DNA of 50,179 bases from Clostridia bacterium. GTDB taxonomy: Bacteria > Bacillota > Clostridia > Christensenellales > CAG-138. Location: positions 1-50,179 of the forward strand of contig JAFSLH010000009.1 in NCBI GenBank assembly GCA_017448545.1, given 5' to 3'. A program made the position numbers and the translations under genes. The notes below the pieces were generated by a model. It saw nothing but the letters and a program-made list of their open reading frames with translations. It was not told the origin of the DNA and ran no database searches. Below, piece after piece: positions 25,148 to 34,413 of this stretch (position 1 is its first letter; each line of letters opens with the position of its first letter).

Positions 25148-27781
25148 ATGAAGAAGATCATTGCTTTGCTGTTGGCGGCAGTGATGGTTCTGGGCGTTGT
25201 AGCCTGCACCGGCAACACCACGACGACGCAGCCCGCGACCTCGACCACGACCACCACCACGACGACGACCGATACGACGAAGCCGGCGGACACGACGGCT
25301 ACGGTCACCGAGCCTGTCAACAACGAGCCGACCGAAGTGAAAGAGCCGGATACGTATACGTATCACACCTACTCTTCCAGCCTCGGCAACAACTGGAACC
25401 CGCACACCTGGGAAACCAACGCGGACGATTCTATGCTCGGTTACATCTCCAGCCCGTTCGTAACGATGCAGGCGGAGAACACCGAGGACGGCATCTACCA
25501 GTGGGTTTATGAGATGGCGACCGAGATCAACGACGTTACCGAAACCCATCAGGCGGACCTGACCAAGTATGCGGTCAATCTGCCGAAGAAGGTTGTTGAG
25601 GAAGAAGTCGTTAACGAAGACGGCGAAACGCAGGTTGTTGCCAAAGAGGTCGAGATGGATGTTTCGGAAGTAACCAAGGGTTACGTTTTCGAAATCAAGC
25701 TCAATCCGGATGCCAAGTGGCAGGACGGCACGCCGATCAATGCGGATTCTTATGTCTACTCGATGCAGCAGCTGCTGAATCCGGAGATGCAGAACTATCG
25801 TGCGAACCTGTACTATGCAGGCGAGTCTGCTGTTGCGGGCGGCAACGCTTACTACTACAGCGGCTCCATTGCCAACATCGAGAATGCGATCGCTGCGAAC
25901 TATGCGATGGCGGACCTCACGGTCAACGAAGAAGGCCAGTATGTTTCCCCGAACGGCGAACTGGTATTCTTCGCGGTTGATTTCCCGCTTTCGTCCTGGC
26001 TCAGCGGCAACACGCTGAAGGACTATGTCGATGCGTACGGCGATGCGTACTTCGCGATCGATACCTGGGACGCTCTCGTTGCGCTCGTGGATGAGGATGG
26101 TCTTGTTCCGCTCACCGACGAAACCTATGCTCTGTATGCGCCTGTCACCACCGGCAACCCCAACTGGGGCGAGACAGAGGATGATCTCCCGAACTACCTG
26201 GTTTACAAGAAGGCGTTCGACGTTGTCGGTTATGACACGGTCGGTTTCTACAAGGTTGACGATTACACCGTGATCTACGTCATGGAGAATCAGATCGACT
26301 ACTACTATGCGCTGACCTCTTTCACCTCCAACTGGCTGGTCTATGAGCCCCTCTACGAGGCCGGCAAGGACACTTCCGGCGCGCTCGTGACCACCAACTA
26401 CGGCACCTCCGTTGAGACTTCCATGTCTTACGGTCCGTACAAGCTCGAGTCTCTGCAGGACGACAAGCAGGCCGTCTATGTCCAGAACGAGAACTGGTAC
26501 GGCTACGAGAAGGCCGAAGACGGTTCCCTCGTTGCTTACACCAACTACCTTGTTGACGGCGAAACCAAGCAGCGCTATCAGACGACCAAGATCATCATCG
26601 ACGTTATGACCGACGACGCTGCGAAGCAGGCGTTCCTGAAGGGCGAGCTCGACGATTGGGCGCCGTCCGCAGAAGAACTCCCGACCTATGCCGCTTCCGA
26701 GCAGCTCTACAAGGCCGACGAGTCTTACACGATGTCCTTCTTCTTCTGCACCGGTCTTGACCTGCTGAAGGAAATGGATAACTCCAAGGGCAACCAGAAC
26801 TCCGTCGTTATGTCCAACGTGAACTTCCGCAAGGCGTTCTCGTTCGGTATCGACAGAGCAGAGTGGGTCACCGCAACCGCCGGTTACAAGCCCACCTTCG
26901 GCCTCTTGAACGACCAGTACTACTATGACTTCTACAATGATCCCGAATCGTCCTACCGTTCGTCCGACCAGGCCATGCAGGCAATCTGCGACCTCTACGG
27001 CGTACAGTACGGCGAGGGCACTCCGTATGCAACTCTGAGAGATGCTTACAAGTCCATCAACGGCTACAACCTGACCGTGGCGAAGGAGCTCATGGCGCAG
27101 GCTTGCAAGGAACTCGTGGAAGCGGGCCTCTACACCGAAGGCGAAGACATCAAGATCCGTATCGGCTATAAGAAGGGCGCTCTCGATTCCACCGATCTGA
27201 AGCAGGTCGAGCTGATGAACAAGTACATCAACGCGGCGGCGGAAGGCTCCGGCTTCGGCAAGATCACCCTTGAAGCGGTCGGCAACATCAATGACCGTTA
27301 CGGCGACACCGCGAAGGGCGAATTTGCAATCGGTTACGGCGCATGGGGCGGCGCACAGCTCTATCCGTTCCGCAACCTGCAGGTCTACTGCGACACCGAT
27401 CAGTACAGCATCCACGAGGCTGGCTGCTGGGATCCGAAGACCGAAGAACTGACCTTGACCATCAACGGCGAAGAAGTCACCATGACCTGGCAGAAGTGGT
27501 CGCAGTGCATGGTCGGCACCGGTGCTTATGCGAATGCCGACTTCGACACCAAGCTGACGATCCTCTCCTCCATGGAGAAGCTCTACCTCGAGAAGTACTA
27601 CCGCATCCCGCTCGCGACGTCCACGACCTGCTCGCTGCTCTCCTTCAAGTGCAGCTATGTCACGCCGGACTACAACCTCGCGTATGGTTGGGGCGGCCTC
27701 GAGCTGATGTCCTTCAACTACACCGATGCTGAGTGGGCAGAGTTTATTGCCAGCCAGAACGGCGCACTGAACTACGAATAA
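25148..27781 (+). CDS. oppA: Oligopeptide ABC transporter substrate-binding lipoprotein, enlarged
   Basis: SBP_bac_5-type lipoprotein of 877 aa, far above the usual 520-600. The signal peptide MKKIIALLLAAVMVLGVVAC ends at the lipid-modified Cys20. A Thr-rich linker (about 22-45) precedes the binding domain. The segment NPDAKWQDGTPINADSYVYS and the later RKAFSFGIDRAEW are standard for the family. Extra blocks are acidic and Tyr-rich. The start at 25148 is fixed by the signal peptide and the CAGGAGGA site. It feeds peptides or other ligands to OppBC. Its codon choice (ACC, AAC, AAG, CTC, GGC) suggests strong expression compared with the surrounding genes. Confidence 0.9.
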   Translation: MKKIIALLLAAVMVLGVVACTGNTTTTQPATSTTTTTTTTTDTTKPADTTATVTEPVNNEPTEVKEPDTYTYHTYSSSLGNNWNPHTWETNADDSMLGYISSPFVTMQAENTEDGIYQWVYEMATEINDVTETHQADLTKYAVNLPKKVVEEEVVNEDGETQVVAKEVEMDVSEVTKGYVFEIKLNPDAKWQDGTPINADSYVYSMQQLLNPEMQNYRANLYYAGESAVAGGNAYYYSGSIANIENAIAANYAMADLTVNEEGQYVSPNGELVFFAVDFPLSSWLSGNTLKDYVDAYGDAYFAIDTWDALVALVDEDGLVPLTDETYALYAPVTTGNPNWGETEDDLPNYLVYKKAFDVVGYDTVGFYKVDDYTVIYVMENQIDYYYALTSFTSNWLVYEPLYEAGKDTSGALVTTNYGTSVETSMSYGPYKLESLQDDKQAVYVQNENWYGYEKAEDGSLVAYTNYLVDGETKQRYQTTKIIIDVMTDDAAKQAFLKGELDDWAPSAEELPTYAASEQLYKADESYTMSFFFCTGLDLLKEMDNSKGNQNSVVMSNVNFRKAFSFGIDRAEWVTATAGYKPTFGLLNDQYYYDFYNDPESSYRSSDQAMQAICDLYGVQYGEGTPYATLRDAYKSINGYNLTVAKELMAQACKELVEAGLYTEGEDIKIRIGYKKGALDSTDLKQVELMNKYINAAAEGSGFGKITLEAVGNINDRYGDTAKGEFAIGYGAWGGAQLYPFRNLQVYCDTDQYSIHEAGCWDPKTEELTLTINGEEVTMTWQKWSQCMVGTGAYANADFDTKLTILSSMEKLYLEKYYRIPLATSTTCSLLSFKCSYVTPDYNLAYGWGGLELMSFNYTDAEWAEFIASQNGALNYE

Positions 27782-27828
27782 GCAAGTAACCCGGTCGCCC
27801 GATCGGGCGAGGGTTGTACAGACTTTCG

Positions 27829-27855
27829 CGCAGGGGGAGGCAAGCTCCCCCTGCG
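27829..27855 (+). terminator. Stable hairpin after oppA (attenuator-like)
   Basis: An exact 11-bp stem, CGCAGGGGGAG with CTCCCCCTGCG, and a 5-nt loop, followed by TAAAGCATTTTATTC rather than a clean T run. It probably lowers read-through or protects the oppA message so that binding protein exceeds permease, as is common in ABC operons. A 16-bp palindrome TCGCCCGATCGGGCGA lies just upstream at 27795-27810. Confidence 0.6.
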
Positions 27856-27889
27856 TAAAGCATTTTATTCGGGATGATTCCAAGACGGC

Positions 27890-27975
27890 TTTTCCGGCCG
27901 GAAAACGCCTCTTTTCGGAACATAGGTGATCCGATAACTATGCCGTGGGGGCGGTATCGGATGACTCGTGTTCCG
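27890..27975 (+). other. Further inverted repeats in the oppA-oppB gap
   Basis: The 234-nt oppA-oppB gap carries a palindrome TTTTCCGGCCGGAAAA (27890-27905) and a long two-part hairpin: CGGAACA (27916-27922) with TGTTCCG (27969-27975), enclosing ATCCGATA (27929-27936) with TATCGGAT (27955-27962). No reading frame is supported here. Together with 27829-27855 the gap is almost wholly structured RNA. Confidence 0.55.
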
Positions 27976-28015
27976 AGGGAATGCAGAAATCAGGGAGTAA
28001 AGGAGAAACAAGAGA

Positions 28016-28975
28016 GTGCTGAAATACGTCATCAAGCGTCTTGTCCTGATGTTTTTCACGTTTCTGATCATCGTGGCAATGACATTCATCCTCGTGCGAA
28101 TCCTTCCGCGCGAGATGCCTGTGGACAAGGTGCAGGCAGCGTCGATCGCTGCCCGTTGGGAAGCGCTGGGCTATAACAAGCCGGTGCTGGAGCAGTTTTG
28201 GATCTACATCCGGAACATTGTGACACAGTGGGACTTCGGTACCTCCTGGTACATTGCGCCTCGGAAATCCGCAGTCGAGGTTTTGACCAGTCGGTTCCTG
28301 CCGACGCTAATGGTCAACTTCTATTCCATGATCATTTCTGTCCCGATCGGTATTGCGTTCGGCGTATATGCTGCGATCCGGAAAAATAAATGGGATGATA
28401 ACCTGATCAGCACGCTTGTCATGGTCTTTATTTCGGTGCCGAGCTATGTTTACGCCTTCCTGGTGCAATACTTCCTATACTTCAAGCTGGGAATCCTGCC
28501 GTTGACGATGTATTCCCTGGCGGACGCGGGCGGATCGTATTTCACTTGGAAGATGTTTACCAGTATGATCCCGGCGATCATCGCGTTGTCGTTCGGCTCG
28601 ATCGCTGGCTATACACGTTTTGTCCGTGCGGAGCTGACCGAGTCGCTGACGAGCGAATACATGCTGCTGGCGCGCACAAAGGGCCTGACCCGTGCGCAGG
28701 CGACCGCACGCCACGCGCTGAAGAACGCGATGGTGCCGGTTCTGCCGAGCATTCTTTCCGAGTTCATCGGCCTGCTGTCCGGTTCCATGATTATCGAGCA
28801 GATCTTCTCGATCCCGGGCGTCGGCCAGCTATACATTCGCTCCTTGAACCTGTTTGACTACGATGTGTTCATGATGGACTGCGTATTCTATACGTTTGTC
28901 GGCCTGCTCGCCGGCATCGTACTGGACTTGAGCTACGGATTCATCGATCCGCGCATCAGAATGGGGGAAAAGTAA
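28016..28975 (+). CDS. oppB: Oligopeptide ABC transporter permease OppB
   Basis: Permease of 319 aa with six membrane helices and normal length. The N-terminus MLKYVIKRLVLMFFTFLIIV is typical, and the cytoplasmic EAA-type loop reads EYMLLARTKGLTRAQA followed by RHALKNAMVPVLP. It starts with GTG; AAGGAG lies 11 nt upstream. It pairs with OppC to form the pore. One base separates its stop from the oppC start codon. Confidence 0.94.
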   Translation: MLKYVIKRLVLMFFTFLIIVAMTFILVRILPREMPVDKVQAASIAARWEALGYNKPVLEQFWIYIRNIVTQWDFGTSWYIAPRKSAVEVLTSRFLPTLMVNFYSMIISVPIGIAFGVYAAIRKNKWDDNLISTLVMVFISVPSYVYAFLVQYFLYFKLGILPLTMYSLADAGGSYFTWKMFTSMIPAIIALSFGSIAGYTRFVRAELTESLTSEYMLLARTKGLTRAQATARHALKNAMVPVLPSILSEFIGLLSGSMIIEQIFSIPGVGQLYIRSLNLFDYDVFMMDCVFYTFVGLLAGIVLDLSYGFIDPRIRMGEK

Positions 28976-28976
28976 G

Positions 28977-30545
28977 ATGGCAGACAAGAATACCAAGGCA
29001 ATCAGCCCCGAGATGTTTACGTTTGTCAACCTCAATGAGCGTTTGACGGACGTCAAGTTCGACGATAAGCCGATCGGTTACTTCAAGGATGCGTGGATTC
29101 GGTTCCGCAAGAACAAGTCGTCCGTTGTGGCGGCGGTCATCATTGCGCTGATTTTCCTCTTCTCTCTGACCGCGCCTCTGTTCACGAAGAACGAAGCGAC
29201 GTTCATGGATACCTACTATGCAAAGAAGGGGCCGTACATCTACGGACTCGACGTAGACGGATTCATGGACGGCGGCGTGAACCGCGATTTCTCCGAGGTC
29301 GGGCTGATCTCAAAGATCGCGATCGGCATCGGCGCGGAGGATTGGGACGATCACGATGCGACGCTCGAAGAAGGCATGGCGAGCGACTATCAGCCGATGC
29401 TGGAGATCAGCGAAGGCTACACCGTCATTGATGCGGCGAAGAAGGAAAAAACGTATTACCACGGCAAGATCGATGCGTATGCCGAGGTCGGTTTCCTGTA
29501 TAAGAGCATCGAGCAGTCCGAGCTGCAGAAAATGCGCGACTGGGAGGAGGAAACCGGTCTGCACCTTTTGTACCCGCTCGTAGAGGACAATCAGTACAAC
29601 ATCGACCCGTCGGACGCCAACAACTGGTATAAGACCAAGAAGTATCAGCCGCTGTATACGAACGAAAAGGGCAAGCTGAAGAACCTCGAGTACACCGAGG
29701 GCATGGTGCTGGAGGATAACTACAAGCGCGACGCCGACGGCAACGTCATCTATTATGAGTACACCGGCGGCGGTACGCTGGAAACCGCGGCGTATAAGGT
29801 TCGCGTTCTGTATGCGAATTACTACATCTATAAGAACGGCTTTTCGCCGGTTTACCTGTTCGGTACCGACAGCCAGGGCTACGACCTGATGCTGCGGCTG
29901 GCCGGCGGTCTCCGGCTGAGCTTGCTGCTCGCGGTATCCGTTTCGGTCATCAACTTCATGATCGGCGCCATGTACGGCGCGATCGAAGGCTTCTACGGCG
30001 GCCTGCCCGACCTGCTGATGGAGCGTGTGTCCGATATTCTCCAAGGCGTTCCATTCATCATCGTCGCAACGCTGTTCCAGATCCACCTGGCGGCAAAGCT
30101 CGGGGCAATTCCGTGTCTCGTGTTCGCGTACGTGCTGAACGGCTGGATCGGCATCGCGTACCGCGTCAGAACGCAGTTCTATCGCTTTAAGCGGCAGGAA
30201 TTCGTGCTGGCGGCCAAGACGCTCGGCGCGCGCGACTCCCGTCTGATCTGGAAGCACATCTTCCCGAACTCCCTCGGAACGATCGTTACCTCGACGGCGC
30301 TGATCATTCCGGGCGTCATCTTCAACGAGAGCATGTTGAGCTACCTCGGCATCGTCAAGCTCGGTTCCGCCACGACGACTTCGCTCGGTACGTTGCTGGC
30401 CGACGCAAGCGCGATCTGGACCAACTACCCGCACCTGATGATTCTGCCGGCGCTGTTCATCTCCCTGCTGGAGATTTCGTTCAACCTGTTCGGCAACGGT
30501 TTGCGCGATGCATTCAACCCGTCGCTGCGGAATGTGGAGGATTGA
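28977..30545 (+). CDS. oppC: Oligopeptide ABC transporter permease OppC with large extracytoplasmic insert
   Basis: Permease of 522 aa, against about 300 for a normal OppC. TM1 lies at about 48-70. The next conserved element, FGTDSQGYDLMLRLAGG, starts only at residue 295, so about 190-200 extra residues lie in the first extracytoplasmic loop. The insert is acidic and Tyr-rich (KTYYHGKIDAYAEVGFLYKS, YKRDADGNVIYYEYTGGGTL). The rest, including the EAA loop EFVLAAKTLGARDSR, is normal. The loop faces the binding protein and may form an extra docking or ligand domain. Confidence 0.92.
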   Translation: MADKNTKAISPEMFTFVNLNERLTDVKFDDKPIGYFKDAWIRFRKNKSSVVAAVIIALIFLFSLTAPLFTKNEATFMDTYYAKKGPYIYGLDVDGFMDGGVNRDFSEVGLISKIAIGIGAEDWDDHDATLEEGMASDYQPMLEISEGYTVIDAAKKEKTYYHGKIDAYAEVGFLYKSIEQSELQKMRDWEEETGLHLLYPLVEDNQYNIDPSDANNWYKTKKYQPLYTNEKGKLKNLEYTEGMVLEDNYKRDADGNVIYYEYTGGGTLETAAYKVRVLYANYYIYKNGFSPVYLFGTDSQGYDLMLRLAGGLRLSLLLAVSVSVINFMIGAMYGAIEGFYGGLPDLLMERVSDILQGVPFIIVATLFQIHLAAKLGAIPCLVFAYVLNGWIGIAYRVRTQFYRFKRQEFVLAAKTLGARDSRLIWKHIFPNSLGTIVTSTALIIPGVIFNESMLSYLGIVKLGSATTTSLGTLLADASAIWTNYPHLMILPALFISLLEISFNLFGNGLRDAFNPSLRNVED

Positions 30546-30548
30546 TGT

Positions 30549-32711
30549 ATGGGCAACAATATCTTAGAAGTTAAAAACCTGAAGGTTTCCTTCCGGACGC
30601 AGGCCGGTACGCTGAAAGCCGTGCGCGACATTTCGTTCGACCTCAAGCGCGGCAAGACGATGGCAATCGTCGGCGAGTCCGGTTCCGGCAAGTCCGTTAC
30701 TGCAAAAGCGATCCTCGGCATCCTCGCGGGCAATACGATCATCGAGGGCGGCGAGATCCTGTATGACGGCAAAGACCTCCTCAAGATCACCGAAGAAGAT
30801 TTCCACAACATCCGCGGCGACAAGATCTCCATGATCTTCCAGGATCCGCTGTCTTCGCTCGACCCGATCGTCAAGATCGGCCGTCAGATCACCGAGGCGA
30901 TGCTGCTGAAGAGCGGCACGAACCGGCGCGAAGCAAAGAAGGAATTCAACGGCCGTCTGGCAACGCTGAAAAAGGAAATGATCGAGGCGCAGGGCAAGGA
31001 GCATGAGACTGAGATCAAGGGAATGGTCAAGGTCTTCGATAAGTTCTGCATCGAAGCCAATCACCTCGAAGCAGCTTACAACAATGCGTATACGAACGCG
31101 GCCGACCTGCTCTCCTATACGGAAGACTTCCTGTTCAAGCTCGACAAGAAGCAGCGTCTGGACGTCAAGGGTCTGCTGCGCGATTACCGCAAGCGTCTCG
31201 GCAAGATCAAGGACCCGTTCCTGACGAAGGGCTTTGACAGCCGGATCGAGGACGTAGCTGCAGGGCTCAGCAAGGCAGCTTTGGGCTATAATGCCAAGCA
31301 GAACGAACTGACGGAAGTCACCGCTGCGATGAAGGACCTCGAAGCGCTGCTGAACGAGATCACGACGCAGCAGCGTCCGAACTTCTTCCGCATCGGCTTC
31401 TACAAGCTGTACGATCCGAACGCGAACCTCGATCTGCCGAACGCAGAGCTCGATGAAGTCGCGCTGAAGGTTCTGAACGAGAACTTCATGGATCGGTTCT
31501 TCGCGCTGACGAAGGAAGGCGTCACGTATTCCTATCGGCAGGCGCTGGAGCGCAAGAAGGCGATTATGCCGAAGCTCAGCGAGGCAAGAGCGTTTTTCTC
31601 CACCGACTTTAGCAAAGCGGAAGCGAACAAGCTCTGCAAGTCGCTGTCGACCGAAATCGAAGCGTCGATCGACCAGCTCGAATACATCAAAGACAGCACG
31701 GCGTATACGTTCCGTTCGTCCCTGTCGAACGCGATCGAAAAGTATTTCTTCTACCTCAAGCGGAACCCGAAGGAAGAAGCGCGGTTCGAGCGGCAGACCA
31801 AGCGCCGCGAAGCGCTGATTGCGCGGGGCAAGACGGTCACCTGGAAGGTTGTTCCGAAGGTCGTTTACGAGAAAGACGAGCTGCGCGCGAACATCCTGAA
31901 GATCATCGACCGTATGGAGGAGCATTACGGCGCGTATATCGCCGCCGATTCCTCGATCGACTTTGAACAGCGCAGCGTCGCGCTGATCGACCACTTCAAG
32001 GAGAAAGCATCCGAGGTCGTGTATCGCGTCACGAAGAGCATGGCCAAGGAAAAGGCGATCAAGCTGATGGAAGAGGTCGGCATCCACGAACCGCGTCTGC
32101 GTTACAACCAGTACCCGTTCGAGTTCTCCGGCGGCATGCGGCAGAGAATCGTTATCGCCATCGCGCTGGCGGCGAACCCGGATATCCTGATCTGCGACGA
32201 GCCGACGACGGCGCTCGACGTGACGATCCAGTCCCAGATCCTCGAACTGATCAACAAGCTCAAGGAAGAGCGCGGACTGTCCATCATCTTCATCACGCAC
32301 GACCTCGGCGTCGTTGCGAACATGGCGGACGATATCGCCGTTATGTATGCCGGCAAGATCGTCGAGTACGGCACGGCGGACGATATTTTCTACGATCCGC
32401 GGCATCCTTACACCTGGGCGCTGCTGTCCTCGATGCCGGACCTTGATACGAAGGACAAACTGGACGCCATCCCCGGTACGCCGCCGAACATGATCTATCC
32501 GCCGAAGGGCGACGCGTTCGCAGCGCGCAACAAGTACGCACTGAAGATCGACTACGAGGAGCATCCGCCGTTCTTCAAGGTGTCCGATACGCATTACGCC
32601 GCAACGTGGCTGCTGCATCCCGACGCGCCGAAAGTGGAAGTCCCGAAGGCCATCACGGATCGTATTCGCCGCATGAACGAGAAACTGGAAGGGGGTGCCA
32701 AGGATGTCTGA
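30549..32711 (+). CDS. oppD: Oligopeptide ABC transporter ATPase OppD with about 370-residue helical insert
   Basis: ABC ATPase of 720 aa, more than twice the usual 330. Walker A GESGSGKS is at 42-49 and Q-loop Gln98 is in MIFQDP. The signature FSGGMRQR appears only at 526-533, Walker B with Asp550-Glu551, and the H-loop in FITHDLGV. Between about residues 125 and 495 lies a charged, largely helical insert (for example RREAKKEFNGRLATLKKEM and DKKQRLDVKGLLRDYRK). The OppD C-terminal peptide-transporter extension (GTPPNMIYPPKGDAF) is present but without the usual Cys-rich iron-sulfur motif. The frame is uninterrupted and all ATPase motifs are intact, so the insert is not a sign of decay. Confidence 0.93.
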   Translation: MGNNILEVKNLKVSFRTQAGTLKAVRDISFDLKRGKTMAIVGESGSGKSVTAKAILGILAGNTIIEGGEILYDGKDLLKITEEDFHNIRGDKISMIFQDPLSSLDPIVKIGRQITEAMLLKSGTNRREAKKEFNGRLATLKKEMIEAQGKEHETEIKGMVKVFDKFCIEANHLEAAYNNAYTNAADLLSYTEDFLFKLDKKQRLDVKGLLRDYRKRLGKIKDPFLTKGFDSRIEDVAAGLSKAALGYNAKQNELTEVTAAMKDLEALLNEITTQQRPNFFRIGFYKLYDPNANLDLPNAELDEVALKVLNENFMDRFFALTKEGVTYSYRQALERKKAIMPKLSEARAFFSTDFSKAEANKLCKSLSTEIEASIDQLEYIKDSTAYTFRSSLSNAIEKYFFYLKRNPKEEARFERQTKRREALIARGKTVTWKVVPKVVYEKDELRANILKIIDRMEEHYGAYIAADSSIDFEQRSVALIDHFKEKASEVVYRVTKSMAKEKAIKLMEEVGIHEPRLRYNQYPFEFSGGMRQRIVIAIALAANPDILICDEPTTALDVTIQSQILELINKLKEERGLSIIFITHDLGVVANMADDIAVMYAGKIVEYGTADDIFYDPRHPYTWALLSSMPDLDTKDKLDAIPGTPPNMIYPPKGDAFAARNKYALKIDYEEHPPFFKVSDTHYAATWLLHPDAPKVEVPKAITDRIRRMNEKLEGGAKDV

Positions 32712-33891
32712 ACAACAGGAAGTACTGCTTCGCGTAGAGAATCTCTGTCAGTATTTCGGACCGACCAAGGCAGTTGACAACGTCAGTTTTGATATCAAGA
32801 AGGGCGAAGTATTCGGCCTCGTCGGCGAGTCCGGCTGCGGCAAAACCACCACCGGCCGTTCGATCATCAAGATCTACGACATCACCTCCGGCAGCATCTA
32901 CTTCAAGGGCCAGCGTATCTGTGCCGGAACGAAGTCCTATCGCGACGCGATCAAGGAAGCGAAGAAGGAAAAGCGCACCTGCAAGGACGATAAGCGGATC
33001 GCCGAGCTGAACGAGATCATCGCCGACAACCAGGCGGAGATCAAGAAGGCGAAGTTCGACCATAAGCATTCGGATCACGAGTACGCGAAGCGTCTCGTCG
33101 CCGAAACGAAGGAAAAGTACGCGAAGAAGCTGGAGCAGGCGACGTCCGAAACCGAAACGAAAGCGCTGCAGAAGGAAATGAAGGACGCGCTGCGCGTCGC
33201 GAAAAAGACGAAGCTGATCACCAAGATCCAGATGATTTTCCAGGATCCGATCGCGTCTCTGGACCCGCGTATGACCGTGCGCGAAATCATCTCCGAAGGC
33301 CTTGTGATCAACGGCATCAAGGACAAGGAATACATCGACAAAAGGGTGTATGAGATGCTCGAGCTGGTCGGTCTCGTGCGCGAGCATGCGGGCCGGTACC
33401 CGCACGAGTTCTCCGGCGGCCAGCGGCAGCGTATCGGCATTGCGCGCTCGGTCGTCATGGAACCGGAGCTGCTGATCGCGGATGAACCGATCTCCGCGCT
33501 CGACGTTTCGATTCAGGCGCAGGTCATCAACCTCTTGAACGAGCTGCGTGAACGCCTCGGCTTGACCATCCTGTTCATCGCGCACGACTTGTCGGTCGTC
33601 AAGTACTTCTCCGGCAGAATCGGCGTTATGTACTACGGCAACATGGTCGAGCTTGCGGAGACGGAAGAGCTGTTCGCGCATCCGATGCATCCGTATACGC
33701 GGTCGCTGCTTTCGGCGATCCCGCTGCCCGATCCGAGAACGGAAAAGCAGCGTGTGCGTATCATCTACAATCCGCTCGCTTCGCACGATTACAGCGTCGA
33801 TAAGCCGTCGATGCGGGAAATTCTGCCCGGCCATTTCGTTCGCTGCAACGACGCGGAAGAACAGCAATACAAGAAGGAACTGGGCCTTTGA
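32704..33891 (+). CDS. oppF: Oligopeptide ABC transporter ATPase OppF with helical insert before the Q-loop
   Basis: ABC ATPase of 395 aa. Walker A GESGCGKT is at 41-48. A Lys/Glu-rich probable coiled coil fills about residues 76-172 ([40 protein letters not shown]). Q-loop Gln180, signature FSGGQ (236-240) and Walker B LLIADE (256-261) are intact. The insert is on the other side of the Q-loop from that of OppD. The ATG at 32704 overlaps the end of oppD by 8 nt; a GTG at 32695 is also possible but worse placed relative to GGGGG. Confidence 0.93.
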   Translation: MSEQQEVLLRVENLCQYFGPTKAVDNVSFDIKKGEVFGLVGESGCGKTTTGRSIIKIYDITSGSIYFKGQRICAGTKSYRDAIKEAKKEKRTCKDDKRIAELNEIIADNQAEIKKAKFDHKHSDHEYAKRLVAETKEKYAKKLEQATSETETKALQKEMKDALRVAKKTKLITKIQMIFQDPIASLDPRMTVREIISEGLVINGIKDKEYIDKRVYEMLELVGLVREHAGRYPHEFSGGQRQRIGIARSVVMEPELLIADEPISALDVSIQAQVINLLNELRERLGLTILFIAHDLSVVKYFSGRIGVMYYGNMVELAETEELFAHPMHPYTRSLLSAIPLPDPRTEKQRVRIIYNPLASHDYSVDKPSMREILPGHFVRCNDAEEQQYKKELGL

Positions 33892-34307
33892 TGAACAAGG
33901 GAGCAATCAAAAAAACGATCCTGAAATATGGCGTAAGCGCCGTCGCTGCGACGGCGCTGCTCTTTGTCGTGCTTTCCCTCAACGCCTACTGGACGCAGAC
34001 GGAGACGAGCGAAAAGCTGCGCATCCTGTGCGATGCGTTCAGCATCCCCGGCGCGCTGCTGATCCTGTTTTCCGGCCTGATCTTCGCGAGCAACCAGGGC
34101 GCGTTTACCGGGCTGCTCTACGGTCTGCGGACGGCAAAGGATATCCTGCTGCCGTTTTTGCAGCAGGAATACGTCCGGTATCGGGACTATCAGAAAAAGC
34201 GGGAGAGCAAAAAAATCAAAGGTTATTCGTTCCTTTTCTTTACCGGCGCAGCGTTTCTGACGGTCGGTCTGGTCTTTCTGGCCCTGTATCACGTCGTTAC
34301 GCCGTAA
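33891..34307 (+). CDS. Small membrane protein at the end of the opp operon (DUF3899-like)
   Basis: Protein of 138 aa with three membrane segments (about 13-32, 44-66, 107-130) and a basic loop (RYRDYQKKRESKKIKGY) between the second and third. It resembles the DUF3899 proteins of Bacillota, but I rely on layout rather than a firm motif. Its ATG shares a base with the oppF stop (TGATG), so it is translated together with the transporter and may be an accessory membrane subunit. Function unknown. Confidence 0.65.
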   Translation: MNKGAIKKTILKYGVSAVAATALLFVVLSLNAYWTQTETSEKLRILCDAFSIPGALLILFSGLIFASNQGAFTGLLYGLRTAKDILLPFLQQEYVRYRDYQKKRESKKIKGYSFLFFTGAAFLTVGLVFLALYHVVTP

Positions 34308-34335
34308 CGGGCAATTTCCAAAAACGGAATTTGCG

Positions 34336-34375
34336 GGGCGTGCAAGTCAATGCTTGCGCGTCCCGTTGTTTTTCG
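34336..34375 (+). terminator. Terminator of the opp operon
   Basis: A GC-rich stem, GGGCGTGCAAG against CTTGCGCGTCCC, with loop TCAATG, then GTTGTTTTTCG. The 3' arm also contains the -35 box of the next gene. Confidence 0.7.
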
Positions 34376-34382
34376 CTATACT
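34354..34382 (+). promoter_or_regulatory. Promoter of the Dabb gene, nested in the opp terminator
   Basis: TTGCGC (34354-34359), a 17-nt spacer and TATACT (34377-34382). The -35 box lies in the 3' arm of the upstream terminator. Confidence 0.65.
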
Positions 34383-34413
34383 GTAGAGAGAAGAAAGAAG
34401 GAGAATCTGCCGT

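Noticed and set aside
25106-27883. 925-codon minus-strand frame opposite oppA
   Set aside because: OppA has signal peptide, lipobox, ribosome site and family motifs; the antisense frame has none.
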